A program made the translations under genes and the position numbers. A stretch of DNA of 64,000 nucleotides, taken from assembly GCF_001485475.2 (NCBI RefSeq), contig NZ_DF977000.1, positions 331,431 to 395,430 of the forward strand, written 5' to 3'. Positions 53,350-62,353 of the stretch are shown here, one piece after another. Source of the DNA: Tepidanaerobacter syntrophicus. Its GTDB lineage: Bacteria > Bacillota > Thermosediminibacteria > Thermosediminibacterales > Tepidanaerobacteraceae. Positions within the stretch are counted from its first letter, which is position 1, and each line of letters starts with the position of its first letter. The notes beneath the pieces were generated by a model. That model saw nothing but the letters and a program-made list of their open reading frames with translations, made no database searches and was not told the origin of the DNA.

Positions 53350-53801
53350 AATATGCAGCTCCTTTTCTTGCGGCATTTCAAAATGTACTGCCACAGATAG
53401 GTTTTCAAATTATTAACCAGGGTGAAGTAATTATTAAAGGAAAAAATTTGCGGACAGATGGTATACTTATAATAGTAGGACTGGTTGGGGATCTAAAAGG
53501 TAATGTGGTTTATTCCATGAGCATGGATGACGCTAAAAAAATAGCTTCCAAAATGATGATGGGCATGCCTGTTGATGAGTTTGGCGAAATGGCTCAAAGC
53601 GCTTTATCTGAACTGGCAAATATGCTTACTGCAAACGCCAGCACCGAATTTTCAAAAGAGAATGTAAGTATGAGCATTTCAACACCTACCCTGATGTATG
53701 GAAAAGATATTACTACAAAATTGAGCACAGAAAACATTTTATGTGCGGAAGTAGGTCTTGATGATGGAATAAGTGTTGAAATAAATATTTCAATTGAGTG
53801 A
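53340..53801 (+). CDS. cheX: CheX family phosphatase-like protein
   Basis: The protein has 153 residues from GTG 53340, translationally coupled to the preceding REC-CheX gene. The CheX fold is recognisable from GLVGDLKGNVVYSMSMDDAKKIASKMMMG and SALSELANMLTANA, which contains the catalytic E-x2-N pair. The product of the pair may work as a heterodimer, with the receiver domain as switch. It lies 91 bases before a pseudopilin gene. Confidence 0.85.
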   Translation: MDVKYAAPFLAAFQNVLPQIGFQIINQGEVIIKGKNLRTDGILIIVGLVGDLKGNVVYSMSMDDAKKIASKMMMGMPVDEFGEMAQSALSELANMLTANASTEFSKENVSMSISTPTLMYGKDITTKLSTENILCAEVGLDDGISVEINISIE

Positions 53802-53892
53802 TAAGGCGTAGGCAAGCTTTGTCTTTTCAAGGGCTGTTAAAACAATTGACAGTTATTTAAAAACATTAAAAAAATATAAGGAGTGCAAAATA

Positions 53893-54267
53893 GTGTTTTA
53901 CAAATTGCAGCTTTTACGCAGCAAGAAAAATGAAAAAGGTTTTACTTTAATCGAATTGATAATTGTTATAGCTGTTTTAGGGATTTTAGCGACACTTACC
54001 ATCCCGAAAGTAATCGGCGTAAAGAATAATGCAGAGGCAGCAACTGATGAAGCAAACAAAAAAATTATAAGAAATGCACTGGAAAGGTATTATGCGGATA
54101 AGGCTACATACCCTTCTCAAGAGCAAGGGCTAAAAGTACTTGTGGACGAAAAATATTTAGACAATATTCCGGAAAAGGCAAATGGCAAAAACAAGGAGAA
54201 TCAATCTTGGACATATACCGCCGGGGAAAGTAAAGATGGCAATATAGAAAGCTATACTTTAGAATAA
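53893..54267 (+). CDS. Type II secretion GspG-like pseudopilin
   Basis: The protein has 124 residues from GTG 53893, with AAGGAGTG upstream. A short leader ends at G16, followed by the prepilin motif FTLIELIIVIAVLGILATL with Glu5, so a type IV prepilin peptidase processes it. The soluble part carries the GspG signature YPSQEQGLKVLV. The prepilin peptidase gene is 25 bases downstream. No ATPase, platform or secretin genes are visible, so the pilin may belong to a type IV pilus or DNA-uptake machine encoded elsewhere. Confidence 0.9.
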   Translation: MFYKLQLLRSKKNEKGFTLIELIIVIAVLGILATLTIPKVIGVKNNAEAATDEANKKIIRNALERYYADKATYPSQEQGLKVLVDEKYLDNIPEKANGKNKENQSWTYTAGESKDGNIESYTLE

Positions 54268-54292
54268 GCAGTTTTTAAAGGATGAAAATTTT

Positions 54293-54979
54293 GTGGACTT
54301 TTTTATCTTGATATTAGGCTTGATTGCCGGCGGGTTTGTAAATACTTACATATATTTTTACCAAATACATCATAATAAATCCAGCCCGGGCACATCTTCT
54401 TTATTTAAAGGAAAATGCAAGAAACTATCTAAAGGTTTAGGACAAATTGTATTGATAGAACTTTTGTGTGCCGCCTTGTGTCTCATGGCATTTTGCAAAT
54501 TTGGGCTCACTTTCAAGTTTCTATCTTCAATAATCCTGCTAACTGTTCTTGCCATTGCAGCTTTTATTGACATGGAGTTTCAAATTATACCTGACAACAT
54601 AGTTTTGCCTGCTGCCACGGCAGGGATTTTACTGCATGCTTTTTTGGGAAAAGAAATTTTTTTATATCACTTGGCAGGTTTTGCGGTAGGGTTTGGCGTA
54701 ATTTTTCTGATAGCTTTCTTTGCAAAAGGCGGTATGGGTGGTGGTGATGTAAAACTTTTTGGAATGGTTGGCTTGTTTTTAGGGGCAAGGCTTACGATTC
54801 TTGCACTAATACTTTCATTTATCTTAGGCAGCGTTATAAGCCTTATACTAATAGTGCTGAAAATCAAAAGCATTAAAGATGTTATACCTTTTGGTCCTTT
54901 TATAGCGCTGGCTTCTGCCATAAGTCTATTTTTTGGCGACAAAATAATTTTGTGGTTTGTGTTAAATAAAATTTTTTAA
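54293..54979 (+). CDS. Type IV prepilin peptidase (A24 aspartic protease family)
   Basis: The protein has 228 residues from GTG 54293 and about seven to eight membrane segments. The two catalytic Asp residues are in AFIDMEFQIIPD and GMGGGDVKLFGMVG. The cysteine-rich loop of PilD methyltransferase domains is absent, so it is of the shorter type. It would cleave the leader of the upstream GspG-like pseudopilin. The next gene, ilvN, begins 21 bases later but is of unrelated function. Confidence 0.9.
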   Translation: MDFFILILGLIAGGFVNTYIYFYQIHHNKSSPGTSSLFKGKCKKLSKGLGQIVLIELLCAALCLMAFCKFGLTFKFLSSIILLTVLAIAAFIDMEFQIIPDNIVLPAATAGILLHAFLGKEIFLYHLAGFAVGFGVIFLIAFFAKGGMGGGDVKLFGMVGLFLGARLTILALILSFILGSVISLILIVLKIKSIKDVIPFGPFIALASAISLFFGDKIILWFVLNKIF

Positions 54980-55000
54980 TTTATAAAGAAGGTGTAAAAA

Positions 55001-55540
55001 GTGCGTAAAGCTATTTTTTCAGTGCTTGTCCACAATGAATATGGTGTTGTTACAAGAATTTCAGGGCTTTTTACAAGGCGAGGCTTCAATATAACGAGCT
55101 TTACCGGCGAAGAGACTGATAACCCAAAAATATCTCGCATTACCATAGTGGCAGAAGGCGATGAAAGAGAACTGGCTCAAATAAAAAGCCAAGTAGAAAA
55201 ACTGGTTGATGTAATAAAAGTAGTAGAGCTTGACGTTAATACTTCTGTACAGCGAGAACTTGCCTTAATCAAAGTCAAAACTGATGATACAAACAGAACA
55301 GAGGTTTTTCAAATTGTTGAGACATTCAGAGGCAAGATTATTGATATTGATCCTGAATCGATAATCGTAGAACTTACGGGAGATTTAAGTAAGGTGAAGG
55401 CATTTTTAGAGTTAATGAAGCGCTATGGAATAATCGAAATAGTAAGAACCGGTGGAATAGCCCTGCAGCGCGGCAAAGGAAGTATCCATGATGTGCCTGT
55501 GGCAGATGAGACGCCGGCAGTGAAGGAGGAAACTTTATGA
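55001..55540 (+). CDS. ilvN: Acetolactate synthase small (regulatory) subunit
   Basis: The protein has 179 residues from GTG 55001 with an AAGAAGGTG site. The ACT domain starts [24 protein letters not shown], binding valine for feedback, and the second half ([26 protein letters not shown]) fits the standard IlvH/IlvN. It activates and confers feedback on the large subunit IlvB. The large subunit is not adjacent; instead the stop overlaps the start of ilvD by four bases, so the two are coupled. Confidence 0.94.
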   Translation: MRKAIFSVLVHNEYGVVTRISGLFTRRGFNITSFTGEETDNPKISRITIVAEGDERELAQIKSQVEKLVDVIKVVELDVNTSVQRELALIKVKTDDTNRTEVFQIVETFRGKIIDIDPESIIVELTGDLSKVKAFLELMKRYGIIEIVRTGGIALQRGKGSIHDVPVADETPAVKEETL

Positions 55541-57195
55541 TAAGTGACAGAGTTAAAAAAGGAGTAATGAGAGCACCACACCGCTCTTTATTTTACGCCA
55601 TGGGGTACACCGAAGAAGAGCTTGACAGACCCCTTATAGGCATAGTCAATGCCCAAAATGATATAATTCCAGGCCATATTCACTTAGATACCATTGCAGA
55701 GGCGGCAAAGAAAGGTGTGGCAATGGCCGGCGGGACCCCTATAGAATTTCCGGCGATCGGAGTATGCGACGGCATAGTTATGGGCCATATCGGTATGAAG
55801 TATTCTCTGGCATCACGAGAATTGATAGCAGATTCAATAGAGACAATGGCCGTTGCCCATGCATTTGACGGATTAGTTCTCATACCTAATTGTGATAAGA
55901 TAGTGCCGGCAATGCTTATGGCAGCGGCGAGGATTAATATTCCGACTGTTGTTATAAGCGGCGGTCCCATGTTTGCAGGCAGATATAAAGGTAAAGATGT
56001 AGACCTTAACACATGTTTTGAAAAAATAGCTGAATATACCTCAGGCAAAATAACGGAAAAAGAACTTGAAGAAGTAGAACATGCCGCCTGTCCGGGATGC
56101 GGCTCCTGCTCAGGTATATTTACGGCAAATTCCATGAACTGCTTAACGGAAGCGTTAGGTATGGGTCTACCCGGCAACGGGACGATACCGGCATGTTCCG
56201 GGGCTCGGGTTGCCCTTGCAAAAAAGGCTGGGATGCAGGTTATGGAAATGGTAAGAAAGGATATAAAACCGCGGGATATAATGACACGAGAAGCCTTTGA
56301 AAATGCGATTACAGTAGATATGGGTATGGCGGGTTCCACCAATACGGTTCTTCATCTTCCGGCAATTGCCCATGAAGCAGGGATAAAATTGGAACTAGAT
56401 ATATTTGACAAGATAAGCCAGAGAACACCTTATCTTGCAAAGCTTGCACCTAGCGGACACTACCATGTCCAAGATTTACACGAAGCAGGAGGAATACCCG
56501 CCCTTATGAAAGAGCTTTCTCGAAAAGGACTGCTCAATTTAGATTTAATGACGGTAACCGGTAAAACAATAGGGGAAAATATTGCAAATGCCGAAATTAA
56601 AAATACAGATGTTATCCATACCATAGAAAATCCATACAGAGAAACGGGAGGTCTTGCGATATTAAGGGGCAACCTTGCCCCAAACGGCGCAGTGGTCAAA
56701 GAAGCTGCGGTAGCCCCCGAAATGCTGTATCATGAAGGCCCTGCCCGCATCTATAATTCTGAAGAAGAAGTTACCGAGGCGATTTTCTCCGGAAAAATTC
56801 AAAAGGGCGATGTAGTAGTTATCCGGTACGAAGGCCCGAAAGGCGGTCCCGGCATGAGAGAAATGCTCTCCCCTACTTCGGCCATAGCCGGGATGGGGCT
56901 TGACAAGGATGTAGCCCTGATTACCGATGGTAGATTTTCCGGCGCAACTCGCGGAGCGGCTATTGGGCATATTTCTCCTGAGGCAATGGAAGGCGGTCCT
57001 ATAGCCCTTCTTCAAGATGGCGACATCATCCGAATAGATATAAATCATCGCAAAATTGAAGTACTTCTTTCAGATGACGAACTTGCAAAACGCAAAACCT
57101 TATGGCATAAACCCGAGCCAAAGGTAAAAACAGGGTATCTTTCCCGCTATGCCCGCTTGGTGACATCAGCTTCTACCGGCGCAGTTTTAGAATAA
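55537..57195 (+). CDS. ilvD: Dihydroxy-acid dehydratase
   Basis: The protein has 552 residues, standard length. It converts dihydroxy-isovalerate and dihydroxy-methylvalerate to the 2-keto acids in branched-chain amino acid synthesis. The iron-sulfur cysteines are in [10 protein letters not shown] and [12 protein letters not shown]; other landmarks are [30 protein letters not shown] and the C-terminal [10 protein letters not shown]. It is coupled to ilvN through an ATGA overlap. A long hairpin repeat follows and may end the transcript. Confidence 0.96.
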   Translation: MISDRVKKGVMRAPHRSLFYAMGYTEEELDRPLIGIVNAQNDIIPGHIHLDTIAEAAKKGVAMAGGTPIEFPAIGVCDGIVMGHIGMKYSLASRELIADSIETMAVAHAFDGLVLIPNCDKIVPAMLMAAARINIPTVVISGGPMFAGRYKGKDVDLNTCFEKIAEYTSGKITEKELEEVEHAACPGCGSCSGIFTANSMNCLTEALGMGLPGNGTIPACSGARVALAKKAGMQVMEMVRKDIKPRDIMTREAFENAITVDMGMAGSTNTVLHLPAIAHEAGIKLELDIFDKISQRTPYLAKLAPSGHYHVQDLHEAGGIPALMKELSRKGLLNLDLMTVTGKTIGENIANAEIKNTDVIHTIENPYRETGGLAILRGNLAPNGAVVKEAAVAPEMLYHEGPARIYNSEEEVTEAIFSGKIQKGDVVVIRYEGPKGGPGMREMLSPTSAIAGMGLDKDVALITDGRFSGATRGAAIGHISPEAMEGGPIALLQDGDIIRIDINHRKIEVLLSDDELAKRKTLWHKPEPKVKTGYLSRYARLVTSASTGAVLE

Positions 57196-57213
57196 TTATA
57201 GAATAATTAGAAT

Positions 57214-57425
57214 ATGAGCACAGACACAGCACAAAGGAACAGAAAGAAACAGACAGCACAAACAACAACATCACAGAGGCATAGAGCACGCACAGCACAC
57301 AGCACAGAGGGACGGTTCTTTTGTGTTGTCAGACAACACAAAAGAACCGTCCCTCTGTGCTGCTCTGCCTGTGCTGTCCTGTCCCACCTCTGTCCCTCTA
57401 TACTCTATGTACTCTATGTGCTCTA
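57214..57425. repeat. Long inverted-repeat element, hairpin core at 57300-57362
   Basis: The core is a near-perfect palindrome: 31-base arms 57300-57330 and 57332-57362 around a single base, containing GGGACGGTTCTTTTGTG and its complement. The flanks are also biased, with A/G/C-rich CACAG-type motifs on the left and T/C-rich CTGTG-type motifs on the right, so they form an imperfect inverted repeat of about 200 bases. From memory, hairpins with GGGACGGTTCTTTTGT are dispersed in several clostridial genomes, which would make this a MITE-like or repeat-associated element. It could also terminate ilvD transcription. Open frames through it are not coding. Confidence 0.75.
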
Positions 57426-57444
57426 AGACACATAGGTGAAAAGA

Positions 57445-58596
57445 ATGCTAAGAACAAATCACACAAGGCAAATTACAGCGGTTATTACTATAATTGTTTT
57501 ATGCTTAATATCATACTCTTATTATACTTTATGCTTAAAAAAACCTTATAAGGATCTTGATATAAAATGGAAAAAACTTCCTGCGCAACCGGAGGAGGCT
57601 TTGTGCCTTAACTTCATTAAAGCATCCTTGTCTGGAAAAACAGGAATCTTTACTAATTTTTTATATGATGATAAGATAAATGAAACAGCAACAGGACACC
57701 AGATACTATCGGAATCTGAAGGTCTTATTATGCTGTATGCAGTTTTGGGCGGCAATAAGGATCTTTTTGATGAACATTTTAATATAGTCCGCGGTATGGT
57801 TTTAGATAATGGAGTTATAGCGTGGAGGATAGGGGCAAAAGGTGAAATGCTGACAAAAAGCTCAGCATCAATAGATGATCTTAGGATAATTCGAGCCCTT
57901 ATTTACGCTGATGACCGATGGGGAGACAGAAAATATAACTGCTTTGCAAATAAACTGGTGCGTAGAGCCAAAAAGTATGAACTTGCAAAGGACGGACTTG
58001 TAGATTTCTACGACGGGGAAAGCAAAATAAAGGCCGATACCATAACTATTTCCTACATAGACCTTTATACTATGAAAATTTTAGCTCAAAAAGACGATAC
58101 TTGGGAAAATGCATTTAAAAAGGGTTTAAACATTATAAATAATGCTTTTGTATCAGAAAATGTGCCATTTTTTAGAAAATCTTATAATTACAAAACAAAG
58201 AGTTATAGTACGGAAAACAAGATTAATATGATAGATTATCTAAACACCTTGCTTCACCTAAGCGAGGTAGATTTATGCCCCCAGGCGGCTGTAAAGTGGC
58301 TTAAAAGCCAGATGAAGACAGGTAATGCACTCTTTAACGAGTACTATATAAGTTCAGCAATGCCGGCTTCTTCCTTAGAGTCACCGGCTTCCTACGCTAT
58401 AGCCTGCAGGATTGCGGTGAATATAGAGGATGAAGAACTTTATAAACTGATGAAAGAGAAACTTTTAATGTTTCAAGTTACCGATGCATCAAGCCCTATT
58501 TATGGCGCATTTGGAGATTCCAAAACATTAGAAGTTTATTCATTTGACAATTTGCAAGCATTATTGGCTCTTCAGGGGGTCGGAGGTGCAAAGTGA
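57445..58596 (+). CDS. ydaJ: Membrane-anchored glycoside hydrolase family 8-like protein (YdaJ)
   Basis: The protein has 383 residues from ATG 57445 (AGGTGA five bases before); a GTG at 57436 has no ribosome site. Residues 8-29 are a membrane anchor. The helical barrel of GH8 is suggested by SESEGLIMLYAVLGG, with the acid Glu92, and ASIDDLRIIRALIYADD, where the usual TDAD acidic motif is altered to SIDD. In B. subtilis and Listeria (pssZ), the matching enzyme trims or degrades the exopolysaccharide of its own locus. It opens a five-gene operon in the order of ydaJKLMN and overlaps the next gene by four bases. Confidence 0.8.
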   Translation: MLRTNHTRQITAVITIIVLCLISYSYYTLCLKKPYKDLDIKWKKLPAQPEEALCLNFIKASLSGKTGIFTNFLYDDKINETATGHQILSESEGLIMLYAVLGGNKDLFDEHFNIVRGMVLDNGVIAWRIGAKGEMLTKSSASIDDLRIIRALIYADDRWGDRKYNCFANKLVRRAKKYELAKDGLVDFYDGESKIKADTITISYIDLYTMKILAQKDDTWENAFKKGLNIINNAFVSENVPFFRKSYNYKTKSYSTENKINMIDYLNTLLHLSEVDLCPQAAVKWLKSQMKTGNALFNEYYISSAMPASSLESPASYAIACRIAVNIEDEELYKLMKEKLLMFQVTDASSPIYGAFGDSKTLEVYSFDNLQALLALQGVGGAK

Positions 58597-59444
58597 ACAA
58601 TTTGTCTAAAAAAACCAAGGCATTTTTTATGCTCCTAATTTTAGAATTTTTCATCCTAATTTCATTGTTTTTCTTAAAACCTGACATGATAGGCCAAAAA
58701 AATTACATACTGCTTTCTGCCACATTTTTCCTTGCGTTATGGTCGTTTTCCACGGATTTGGTCATGGCGCTTTTTGGTGCGCTGTTTTTAGTGCTTGCTT
58801 ATGGCAGCTATATCTTATACCAGGCAATTTTTGCTGGAGTTTTCAATTTTACCTTTTTGACGGACTATTTTTGGCTTTTAGTTTTTCCCATAGTTGCATA
58901 TACTTCCAGCCAATTGGGAGAAGGCATTAATGATTCAAATAAATCAATACAAGAATTAAGAAAAAATATTCAAGCTCTTGTAAGGGTTGATAACCTGACG
59001 GGACTGGGCAATAAACAGAAATTTTACGAAGATCTCTCTGAAGAGATGCGGCGGGCCAGAAGACATGGTTTCGATTTGTCAATGATGATCGTAAAGATCA
59101 TGTTTTTTAAGGAACTTATAGATATATATGGCAAAAGTAAAACTAATGAAATCATAATGCTTATGGTAAAAAATATAGAAGAAACCTTAAGAGCAGAAGA
59201 TAAAAAGTATCGATTAGAAGATGACACTTTTGCTTTTATCCTGCCAAATACCAACAAAAATGGTGCAGAAGTTATAAAAAATAGAATACGTACGAACTTA
59301 AGTGCCATAACATTAAATTCAGGCAAGAAAGAGGAAAAACTCAATTTCAATTTTAAAATCGGAATTTTGGAGTATGATCAAAAAACTAACGATGTATTTG
59401 AAATAAAACATAAATTAGAAAAAGAGCTGGAATATGATGTGTAA
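58593..59444 (+). CDS. ydaK: Membrane protein with degenerate GGDEF domain, probable c-di-GMP receptor (YdaK)
   Basis: The protein has 283 residues from GTG 58593. About four membrane segments (residues 8-103) are followed by a GGDEF-family domain. The signature is EDDTF (209-213) instead of GGDEF, and the metal-binding DxD of the DIDxFK strand is replaced by KIMFFK, so cyclase activity is very unlikely. The inhibitory-site motif RxxD is kept as RAED (200-203) five residues before the degenerate signature. This is the pattern of c-di-GMP receptors such as B. subtilis YdaK and Listeria PssE. It should activate the synthase encoded downstream. Confidence 0.9.
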   Translation: MNNLSKKTKAFFMLLILEFFILISLFFLKPDMIGQKNYILLSATFFLALWSFSTDLVMALFGALFLVLAYGSYILYQAIFAGVFNFTFLTDYFWLLVFPIVAYTSSQLGEGINDSNKSIQELRKNIQALVRVDNLTGLGNKQKFYEDLSEEMRRARRHGFDLSMMIVKIMFFKELIDIYGKSKTNEIIMLMVKNIEETLRAEDKKYRLEDDTFAFILPNTNKNGAEVIKNRIRTNLSAITLNSGKKEEKLNFNFKIGILEYDQKTNDVFEIKHKLEKELEYDV

Positions 59445-61077
59445 AAGTAAGATTTGCTATTTCGTATCAATAATTTTGGTAGCCGTTTTTTTTATTGTAT
59501 CTGCTGGAAAACCGGTTATGGCCCAAGAAATGGCAAAAGACGGCAGCTCTACAAAGAATGTCCTTATAATTTACGACAGAAGAAATTATTTTGGATTTAA
59601 AGCAGATGAAGTAACAGCTATTGTTAACCTGCTTTACCATTTTAATGTGAATACAGAAGAAATAATGGCTTCGTCTTATAAAGCGGGAATGATGCAAAGA
59701 TATGATTGCACATTTTATATAGGCATTTCTGACGAGAAGTTAAAAAATGATTTGTTAAAAGATATAACAGACTATAAAAAACCATTTCTTTTTATTGGAA
59801 AGGGGATACAATCTCTACTCCGATATAATCCCATGGAAGGAGTAGAATTCAAGGGCAATAATCTTAAGCCCGTAAAAGTTAAGTACAAAGACAGAGAATT
59901 TATATTAAAAACAGAGCGGTTTTTTCAAGAGATAATCTTAAAAAATGATGCCGGCCAGGTTTTCAGCACTGTAAGCGATGAACAGAGTTTATATCCATAT
60001 ATAGTAAGACTTTCGAATTTATGGTATGTTTCATGTCTTGATACACAAGGTGTATTGTTTTATATTTTAGCTGATGTTCTTCATGATTTTTTTGAAGAAT
60101 ATCACGATACTTCAAGTCCTAAAATCTACGTCAGAATTGAAGATGTTCACGCAGAAAGATCTATTGAAAACCTTTATAAAATAGCGGATTATCTTCAACA
60201 GGAAAATGTACCTTATATGGTTGCCCTTATCCCCTCTTTTTATGATTTTAAAACCAAAAATATATTTGATTTAAAAGATAATAAGAGATTTGCTGGCTGC
60301 ATAAAATATATGCAAGATTCCGGGGGCTCTATCGTCCTTCACGGTTATACCCATCAGATTCATAAAGATATGCCCGGGGAAGGTTTTGAATTCTGGGATG
60401 GGGAAAAAGATCAGCCGCTGCCTGTAGATATGAAAAAATGGGTAGACGAAAGGATAAATGCAGCAATTGACGAATGCGCAGAGGTTGGAATTGGACCTAT
60501 AGCTTTTGAAGCGCCTCACTATGCAGCGTCAAGTGAAGCTTATAAAAACCTCAAGAGGTATTTTTCTACAATCATAGGCCATTTACAGACGTCTGACAGA
60601 GGATATACCACAACTCCTTATCCTTATAACTTGCATTATTCATCTTTGTATAATAACTTGATTCCTGAAAACTTGGGTTACGTAGACCCTGATGATTTAC
60701 TGTATAAAGAACATATTTTTGAAGAATTAGAAAAAGTTGCTATAGTAAGAGATTATACTGCCGGTTTTTACTTTCATTCATACCTCGATCCTAAATTACT
60801 CGAACCTATAATTGTTGAAATTAAAAAACGCGGCATAGATTTTCTTGATTTAAAACAAGAGAACAATTGGGTAAAAGGTGCAAACTACATAATCAGTTCA
60901 CAAAGCGGAAATATTCAAATTGAGCAAGTCAAAACCTTAAAAGAACCTTTATTAATCAGGATTTTTAGGAGAATATTTATTGTATTACTGATTTTAGTAA
61001 CTACAATTTGCCTTAGGTTACTTTACATATTCTTAGATAGAAGAAGAAAAGCCAAAGAATATTTATTCAAAGAATGA
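59434..61077 (+). CDS. ydaL: DUF2334 polysaccharide deacetylase-like protein (YdaL)
   Basis: The protein has 547 residues, overlapping ydaK by 11 bases. There is a signal peptide (hydrophobic 8-25, cleavage near VMAQE), an extracellular domain and one C-terminal membrane helix (about 515-537). The deacetylase superfamily residues are Asp/Glu in RIEDVHAERS (235-242) and HGYTHQIH (303-310), plus FEAPHYAAS. It probably deacetylates or otherwise modifies the nascent polysaccharide on the outer face. Position third of five matches ydaL. Confidence 0.88.
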   Translation: MMCKSKICYFVSIILVAVFFIVSAGKPVMAQEMAKDGSSTKNVLIIYDRRNYFGFKADEVTAIVNLLYHFNVNTEEIMASSYKAGMMQRYDCTFYIGISDEKLKNDLLKDITDYKKPFLFIGKGIQSLLRYNPMEGVEFKGNNLKPVKVKYKDREFILKTERFFQEIILKNDAGQVFSTVSDEQSLYPYIVRLSNLWYVSCLDTQGVLFYILADVLHDFFEEYHDTSSPKIYVRIEDVHAERSIENLYKIADYLQQENVPYMVALIPSFYDFKTKNIFDLKDNKRFAGCIKYMQDSGGSIVLHGYTHQIHKDMPGEGFEFWDGEKDQPLPVDMKKWVDERINAAIDECAEVGIGPIAFEAPHYAASSEAYKNLKRYFSTIIGHLQTSDRGYTTTPYPYNLHYSSLYNNLIPENLGYVDPDDLLYKEHIFEELEKVAIVRDYTAGFYFHSYLDPKLLEPIIVEIKKRGIDFLDLKQENNWVKGANYIISSQSGNIQIEQVKTLKEPLLIRIFRRIFIVLLILVTTICLRLLYIFLDRRRKAKEYLFKE

Positions 61078-61087
61078 GGTAATATTA

Positions 61088-62344
61088 TTGCTAAAAACAG
61101 TAGACTATATTTTTATGTATTCGCTTTTTTCAATTTGGATTTTATTACTTTTTAATGCATGGCTTGCTTTTGCGGGACATAGTTTTTTTAAGGAAATCAA
61201 AGAGAGAAAAATTGATATTATTAAAGGCATAAATAATTACCCCATGGTTTCCATCTTAGTGCCGGCTCATAATGAAGAAAAGGTTATTGAAAGATCAATT
61301 TTAGCAATCTTGAAGATGGATTACCCAAAAGATAAACGTCAATTGATTGTAATAAATGATAATTCAAAGGATGAGACAGGTATTATTCTTGAAGAAATTA
61401 AGTCAAAATATCCCAACGAAAATATACAGATAATAACGACTGATGCAAGGACGGGAGGCAAAGGAAAGGCAAATGCACTAAATATAGGATTACAATATGC
61501 AACAGGAGAATATGTTGTAGTTTATGATGCGGATAATACACCAGAAGTTATGTCGCTTCGCTATCTAGTCTATGAGATTGTAAATTCGAAAGAATATGGG
61601 GCAGTAATCGGAAAATTTAGAACTCGAAATAAGGATGCAAATATTTTAACCAGATTCATAAATATAGAAACACTTAGCTTTCAGTGGATGATGCAAGGAG
61701 GCAGGTGGAAAAAATTTGGCATATGTCTTTTGCCCGGAACTAATTTTATAATAAGAAAAGATTTATTAGAAAAGCTGGGCGGTTGGGATACAAAAGCAAT
61801 AGCTGAAGATACTGAACTTTCAATAAGAGTCTATGGCAATGGTTTTAAAATAGCTTTTATGCCGAGAGCTGTATCATGGGAACAAGAACCGGAAACGTTC
61901 AAAGTTTGGTTTAAGCAGAGAACTAGATGGGTAAAGGGCAATATATATGTTGTAAATAAATATTTGTTCCCGCTTCCAAAATGCTCGGGACCCATACTTA
62001 TTGATCTTCTATATATGTTTTTAGAGAGTTTTCTGTTCTTTTTTGCGGTAATATTCTCAGATGCTGTATTTATTTTAGGTCTTTTTGGCATCGCTAAAAT
62101 TTCACTTCCGGGGAATTTTTTGGTAATTTGGATGCTTGCTTATATACTTTTTATCCTTGAGATAAGCATAAACCTTACAATGGAAAAAGGCGAATACAAT
62201 TTGAGCAACTTTTTTCTTATTGTGATAATGTATCTTACTTATTGTCAGTGTTGGATTATGGTGTGTATTTCCGGTATATACTCTTATTTTAAAGATGCTA
62301 TTTTTAAAAGAGAGCATACCTGGTACAAAACTGAAAGATTTTAG
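61088..62344 (+). CDS. ydaM: Membrane glycosyltransferase family 2, processive synthase (YdaM)
   Basis: The protein has 418 residues from TTG 61088 with GAGGTAAT upstream. It has an N-terminal membrane segment, then the GT2 domain: SILVPAHNEEKVIERSI, VINDNSKDE, DADN (nucleotide-sugar site), LPGTNFIIRKD, the general base in AEDTELSIR, and the product-binding QRTRW, followed by about four membrane segments. These are the signatures of BcsA/PgaC-type synthases that polymerise and export at once. No PilZ domain is present, consistent with c-di-GMP being sensed by the separate YdaK-like receptor. Confidence 0.92.
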   Translation: MLKTVDYIFMYSLFSIWILLLFNAWLAFAGHSFFKEIKERKIDIIKGINNYPMVSILVPAHNEEKVIERSILAILKMDYPKDKRQLIVINDNSKDETGIILEEIKSKYPNENIQIITTDARTGGKGKANALNIGLQYATGEYVVVYDADNTPEVMSLRYLVYEIVNSKEYGAVIGKFRTRNKDANILTRFINIETLSFQWMMQGGRWKKFGICLLPGTNFIIRKDLLEKLGGWDTKAIAEDTELSIRVYGNGFKIAFMPRAVSWEQEPETFKVWFKQRTRWVKGNIYVVNKYLFPLPKCSGPILIDLLYMFLESFLFFFAVIFSDAVFILGLFGIAKISLPGNFLVIWMLAYILFILEISINLTMEKGEYNLSNFFLIVIMYLTYCQCWIMVCISGIYSYFKDAIFKREHTWYKTERF

Positions 62345-62353
62345 GAGGCTGCC

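Noticed and set aside
55680..56342. 220-codon minus-strand frame inside ilvD
   Set aside because: It is long, but ilvD is unambiguous on the plus strand, and the antisense frame has no start signal or family feature.
57214..57551. Open frames of 70 and 76 codons across the hairpin repeat
   Set aside because: They are composed of the repeat's CACAG and CTGTG units and give low-complexity peptides; the region is explained by the inverted repeat.
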